This document shows positions 61,542-64,000 of a DNA stretch of 64,000 bases, one piece after another (within the stretch, counting starts at the first letter, position 1; each line of letters opens with the position of its first letter). A model generated the notes under the pieces. The model was not told where the DNA came from. It searched no databases and saw nothing but the letters and a program-made list of their open reading frames with translations. The stretch is from an uncultured Hymenobacter sp. Its GTDB lineage: Bacteria; Bacteroidota; Bacteroidia; Cytophagales; Hymenobacteraceae. The stretch covers positions 62,001 to 126,000 of the forward strand of contig CAJYPK010000005.1 of the NCBI GenBank assembly GCA_913776615.1, given 5' to 3'. The position numbers and the translations under genes are program-made.

Positions 61542-61961
61542 CTATTTCTTCTGCATCTCGGCCTGAATCTGGGCGCGTTTCACTTGCATCTCGCGGTAGG
61601 AGGTAGGACCGAGAATGGTGCGCATCTGTTTGTCGGACGAGGCATTGATGCGGGCGATGGCGGCGTTGAGCTGCGGCGACTGGGCCGGGTACTGCTGGCG
61701 GGCGGCGTTGACCTGCTCCACGGTGGTATTGAGCACCTGGCGCACCTTGGCGGTTTGGTCGGGGCGCAGGCGCAGCACGGTGGTCATGGCGTCGGCGAGG
61801 TCGCGGGCGGCGGAGGGCGGGGTGGGCGAATCGGGCGTGCGCACGGTTTCGACTACCACGGGCGGCGTTGCGTCTTTGGGCTTGCGGTGAAAGATAGAGC
61901 AGCTGGCAGTGGCTACCAGCGTGAGGGCCAGCAGGGGCCGCAGGGCGGAAAAGGAAGGCAT
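61542..61961 (-). CDS. Small helical lipoprotein
   Basis: A 139-aa lipoprotein (signal MPSFSALRPLLALTLVATASC). The mature part is charged and helical (DLADAMTTVLRLRPDQTAKVRQVLNTTVEQVNAARQQYP, SYREMQVKRAQIQAEMQKK), similar in layout to Spy/CpxP-like periplasmic chaperones (LTxxQ-type segments), but the identity is not certain. It lies 62 bp before the end of the next minus-strand gene. Confidence 0.6.
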   Translation of the reverse strand: MPSFSALRPLLALTLVATASCSIFHRKPKDATPPVVVETVRTPDSPTPPSAARDLADAMTTVLRLRPDQTAKVRQVLNTTVEQVNAARQQYPAQSPQLNAAIARINASSDKQMRTILGPTSYREMQVKRAQIQAEMQKK

Positions 61962-62023
61962 AGGGCGGAAAGAAGCCTCCGCGTGAGGCAGAAAATTGCC
62001 TTACGCAAAAGGTGCCCACATGG

Positions 62024-62377
62024 TCAGTATACCGTCGGTGCGGGTGGTCGGTGCAGCAGTTGCCGCTTTATCTTACCGAAGCGGTGTTGCAGCTTGCGCT
62101 GCTCGTAGGAATGGGGCAGCAGGCTGTCGAGGCGGGCGGCGCTCCGGGCTTTGCTGCGGCGCACGGCTTCGCGGCGTGCCGGGCCGCGTAGCTGCTGCCG
62201 GGCGGCGGCGATGCTCGTTTGCTCCTGCACCAAAATGCTGCGCAGTCGCTCGCGCCGCCGTTCGCCCAGCCCATTCAAAAACCCATTGACGCCCCCGCCG
62301 CAGCTCCCAAATACCAATAGCGTCACGAGCCCCGCAAGGAACAGCTGTGCGGCAGAGAGTCTGGCTACTGCTTTCAT
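62024..62377 (-). CDS. Small Arg-rich lipoprotein or membrane-anchored protein
   Basis: A 117-aa protein starting MKAVARLSAAQLFLAGLVTLLVFGSC, a lipoprotein signal (FGSC). The mature part is rich in Arg/Gln (RRRERLRSILVQEQTSIAAARQQLRG, YEQRKLQHRFGKIKRQLL), helical. No family recognised. The upstream in-frame extension to 62473 overlaps the GMC oxidoreductase gene and is rejected. Confidence 0.5.
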   Translation of the reverse strand: MKAVARLSAAQLFLAGLVTLLVFGSCGGGVNGFLNGLGERRRERLRSILVQEQTSIAAARQQLRGPARREAVRRSKARSAARLDSLLPHSYEQRKLQHRFGKIKRQLLHRPPAPTVY

Positions 62378-62403
62378 AGTCGGCAAGTTAGCGCCGATGT
62401 GGC

Positions 62404-64000
62404 TTATTTCAGCCCCTGCGCCGTGTAGTGCGCCAGCGCCATGATGGTGAGCATGGGATTGACGCCGCTGCACGCGGGAAAGGCCGAGCCATCGGCCACG
62501 TACAGGCCTGGTACCTCCACCGTTTCGCCGCTGGGGCGCAGGGGATGGGTACGGGCCTGGCCCCCGAGGCGGCAGGTGCTCATCTGGTGGGCGCTGAAGA
62601 GGCCGAAGCGGTTGGGCTGCCAGCGCAGGCGCGCGAGCTGGTCGAGCACTTCGGGATTGTGGGCCGTGCCCTGGTGGGCGTGCAGCACGGGCAGCGTGCC
62701 GTGGGGCAGGTACACCGCGTGCGCCCCGGCCGCCACGTGGATTTCGGCGGCGGCCCGCACGCCGGTGAGCAGGTGTTGGCGGTCGAAATCCGATAGCCGG
62801 TAATCGATCAGCGGGGCACCCTGGCGGTCGGTGCGCACCCGGCCGCCGTCGCGGTCGCGGGTGAGCACGATGAACGAGCCCAGGTGGTCGGCGGCTTGCA
62901 GCAAGTCGCGGTGCTGCGCGCCCCCCAGCCAGGGCAGTACCATGGCCAGCAGGCCAGGATGGGTGGGCGGCGTTTCGAGCTTCACCCCAAAGTTGGTACC
63001 GCGCAGTCGCGCAAAAGTGTCATTCACCACGCTCATGCTGGGGCCGTACCACGAGTGCATGGGCTGCGGGTAGTGCGCGCCCACCACCACGGTAGGATGC
63101 AGGTGCAAGTGCCGGCCCAGGTGCGGGTGCCGCAGCCCCGAGCGCAGCAGCAGCGCCGGCGTCTGAATGGCCCCGCCCGCCACCACCACCCGCTCGGCCC
63201 GTACCGTGATGCGCACCAGGCGGCCATCGGCCGTGCGGTGCACGGCCGCGGCCCCGGTGGCCCGGCCGGCCGCCGTGGTTACGCGCTCGGCGCGGGTGTC
63301 GGGCAGCAGGCGGGCGCCGTGCGCGGCAGCCGTGCGCAGGTAGGTGTTCAGGGTGCCTTGTTTAATGCCGTGGGCATCGCCCAGGGTAGAAAAGCCCAGG
63401 CCCTGGAAATGGGCGTCGGAATCGCTCAGGCCTTTCTCGTTGCGGGGAATGAGCCGGGTGGCCTGGCCCAGCCGGGCCGAGCCATCGCGCAGCGCCGCGT
63501 TTTGGCCGTTGTGGCGGGGGTAGTCGGTGTTCACGCTCAAGGCCTGGGCCACGGCGTCGAGGCTGCGCTGAAAATCGGGGCCGACAAAATGGGGCGCGTC
63601 GTGCTCGCGGGCCCACTCCTCTAAAATGTAGTCGGGCGTGCGAAACGCCCCGGCCCAGTTGACGGTGGTGCCGCCCCCCAGGCAGGCCCCGGCCAGCAGG
63701 CTGATGCTGCCGTCGCGAGTGCTGAGCGCCCCCCGGGCATCGTAGAGGCGGCCCATCATCTCGACTTCGCGCTGGGTGAAATCGGCCCCGTGGTAGTAGG
63801 GGCCGGCTTCGAGCACCAGGACGTCGTAGCCCGCCTGGGCCAGTTCGCCCGCCACTACCCCGCCGCCCGCCCCCGAGCCAATGACCAGCACCTGGCAGGT
63901 ATACTCGGTATCGGTGGCAGGGGCCAGTGGCCGCAAGGGCCGTCCGCTGGCGGCCGGTGCCTCGGTGGCCAGCGGCAGCGCCGGGCCGGGGTAGCCCAGC
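62404..64000 (-). CDS. GMC oxidoreductase, N-terminal end outside the window
   Basis: An FAD-dependent alcohol or sugar oxidase of the glucose-methanol-choline family, open to the window edge (at least 531 codons). The FAD motif is VLVIGSGAGGGVVAGELAQAGYDVLVLEAGPY; ACLGGGTTVNWAGAFRTP is the second GMC signature; the C-terminal active site is HQMSTCRLGG and GLYVADGSAFPACSGVNPMLTIMALAHYTAQG. A TTG at 63936 is the first start codon inside the window, but the frame stays open beyond it, so the real start lies outside. It resembles long-chain-alcohol oxidase/GMC enzymes often paired with a small gluconate-2-dehydrogenase-type subunit, which is not visible here. Confidence 0.92.
   Translation of the reverse strand, partial: LGYPGPALPLATEAPAASGRPLRPLAPATDTEYTCQVLVIGSGAGGGVVAGELAQAGYDVLVLEAGPYYHGADFTQREVEMMGRLYDARGALSTRDGSISLLAGACLGGGTTVNWAGAFRTPDYILEEWAREHDAPHFVGPDFQRSLDAVAQALSVNTDYPRHNGQNAALRDGSARLGQATRLIPRNEKGLSDSDAHFQGLGFSTLGDAHGIKQGTLNTYLRTAAAHGARLLPDTRAERVTTAAGRATGAAAVHRTADGRLVRITVRAERVVVAGGAIQTPALLLRSGLRHPHLGRHLHLHPTVVVGAHYPQPMHSWYGPSMSVVNDTFARLRGTNFGVKLETPPTHPGLLAMVLPWLGGAQHRDLLQAADHLGSFIVLTRDRDGGRVRTDRQGAPLIDYRLSDFDRQHLLTGVRAAAEIHVAAGAHAVYLPHGTLPVLHAHQGTAHNPEVLDQLARLRWQPNRFGLFSAHQMSTCRLGGQARTHPLRPSGETVEVPGLYVADGSAFPACSGVNPMLTIMALAHYTAQGLK

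Overview
The window looks like a chromosomal piece of a GC-rich Bacteroidota bacterium, most likely Hymenobacter or a close relative (order Cytophagales). The signs are Bacteroidetes-type TAnnTTTG -7 promoter boxes (upstream of sucA, lpdA, the Nramp gene and others), many lipoproteins with a Leu-x-x-Cys lipobox, a TonB-dependent receptor with a carboxypeptidase-like N-terminal domain, and a SAM-5-like tyrosine integrase. No rRNA or CRISPR array is present. There is one tRNA gene, tRNA-Gly(CCC).

Left chromosomal part (1-27.5 kb). After a beta-barrel fragment and a few lipoprotein or secreted genes come the three subunits of 2-oxoglutarate dehydrogenase: sucA (E1), sucB (E2) and, 4.5 kb further on, lpdA (E3). 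A MNT/HEPN gene pair sits between sucA and sucB, and an FNR-like regulator and two Roadblock/LC7-like genes lie between sucB and lpdA. A metal-homeostasis cluster follows: a CDF exporter divergent from an Nramp importer, with two tandem DtxR/MntR-like operator sequences in front of the importer, then a TonB-dependent receptor. A B12-type radical SAM protein, a lipoprotein, a GNAT acetyltransferase and a small membrane protein complete this part.

Genomic island (27,543-50,455). The 3' half of tRNA-Gly(CCC) is repeated perfectly (47 bp) 22.9 kb downstream, next to a tyrosine integrase gene; this is a classic tRNA-integrated island. Its cargo (27.9-45.0 kb, all on the + strand, mostly overlapping or within 30 bp of each other) is a defence-type operon: a DUF4007 protein, a 1117-aa P-loop ATPase, a RusA-like resolvase, a PD-(D/E)XK-like/HEPN-like fusion, a DndC/PAPS-reductase-like protein, a second DUF4007-like protein, an orphan 170-aa protein, a 1449-aa BrxC/PglY-like ATPase, a PglZ protein, a BrxL-like AAA+ protein without its protease part, and a DndA/IscS-like cysteine desulfurase. 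PAPS reductase + large ATPase + PglZ + BrxL is the composition known as BREX type 4; the sulfur-handling pair (DndA-like and DndC-like) suggests DNA phosphorothioate chemistry, and the remaining genes make this an enlarged and possibly undescribed variant. The right end carries a maintenance module: XRE regulator, RepA-like ATPase, excisionase-like HTH protein and integrase.

Right chromosomal part (50.5-64 kb). This contains an inverted fragment of the tRNA-Gly 5' half, an HNH endonuclease, a cold-shock-domain protein, a pseudouridine synthase, an SGNH-like protein, an SDR oxidoreductase, a PAP2 phosphatase, an aldehyde dehydrogenase, a Uma2 nuclease-like protein, several lipoproteins and a GMC oxidoreductase that runs off the window. 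Several intergenic gaps on both sides of the island hold long palindromic repeats that fall into at least two families.
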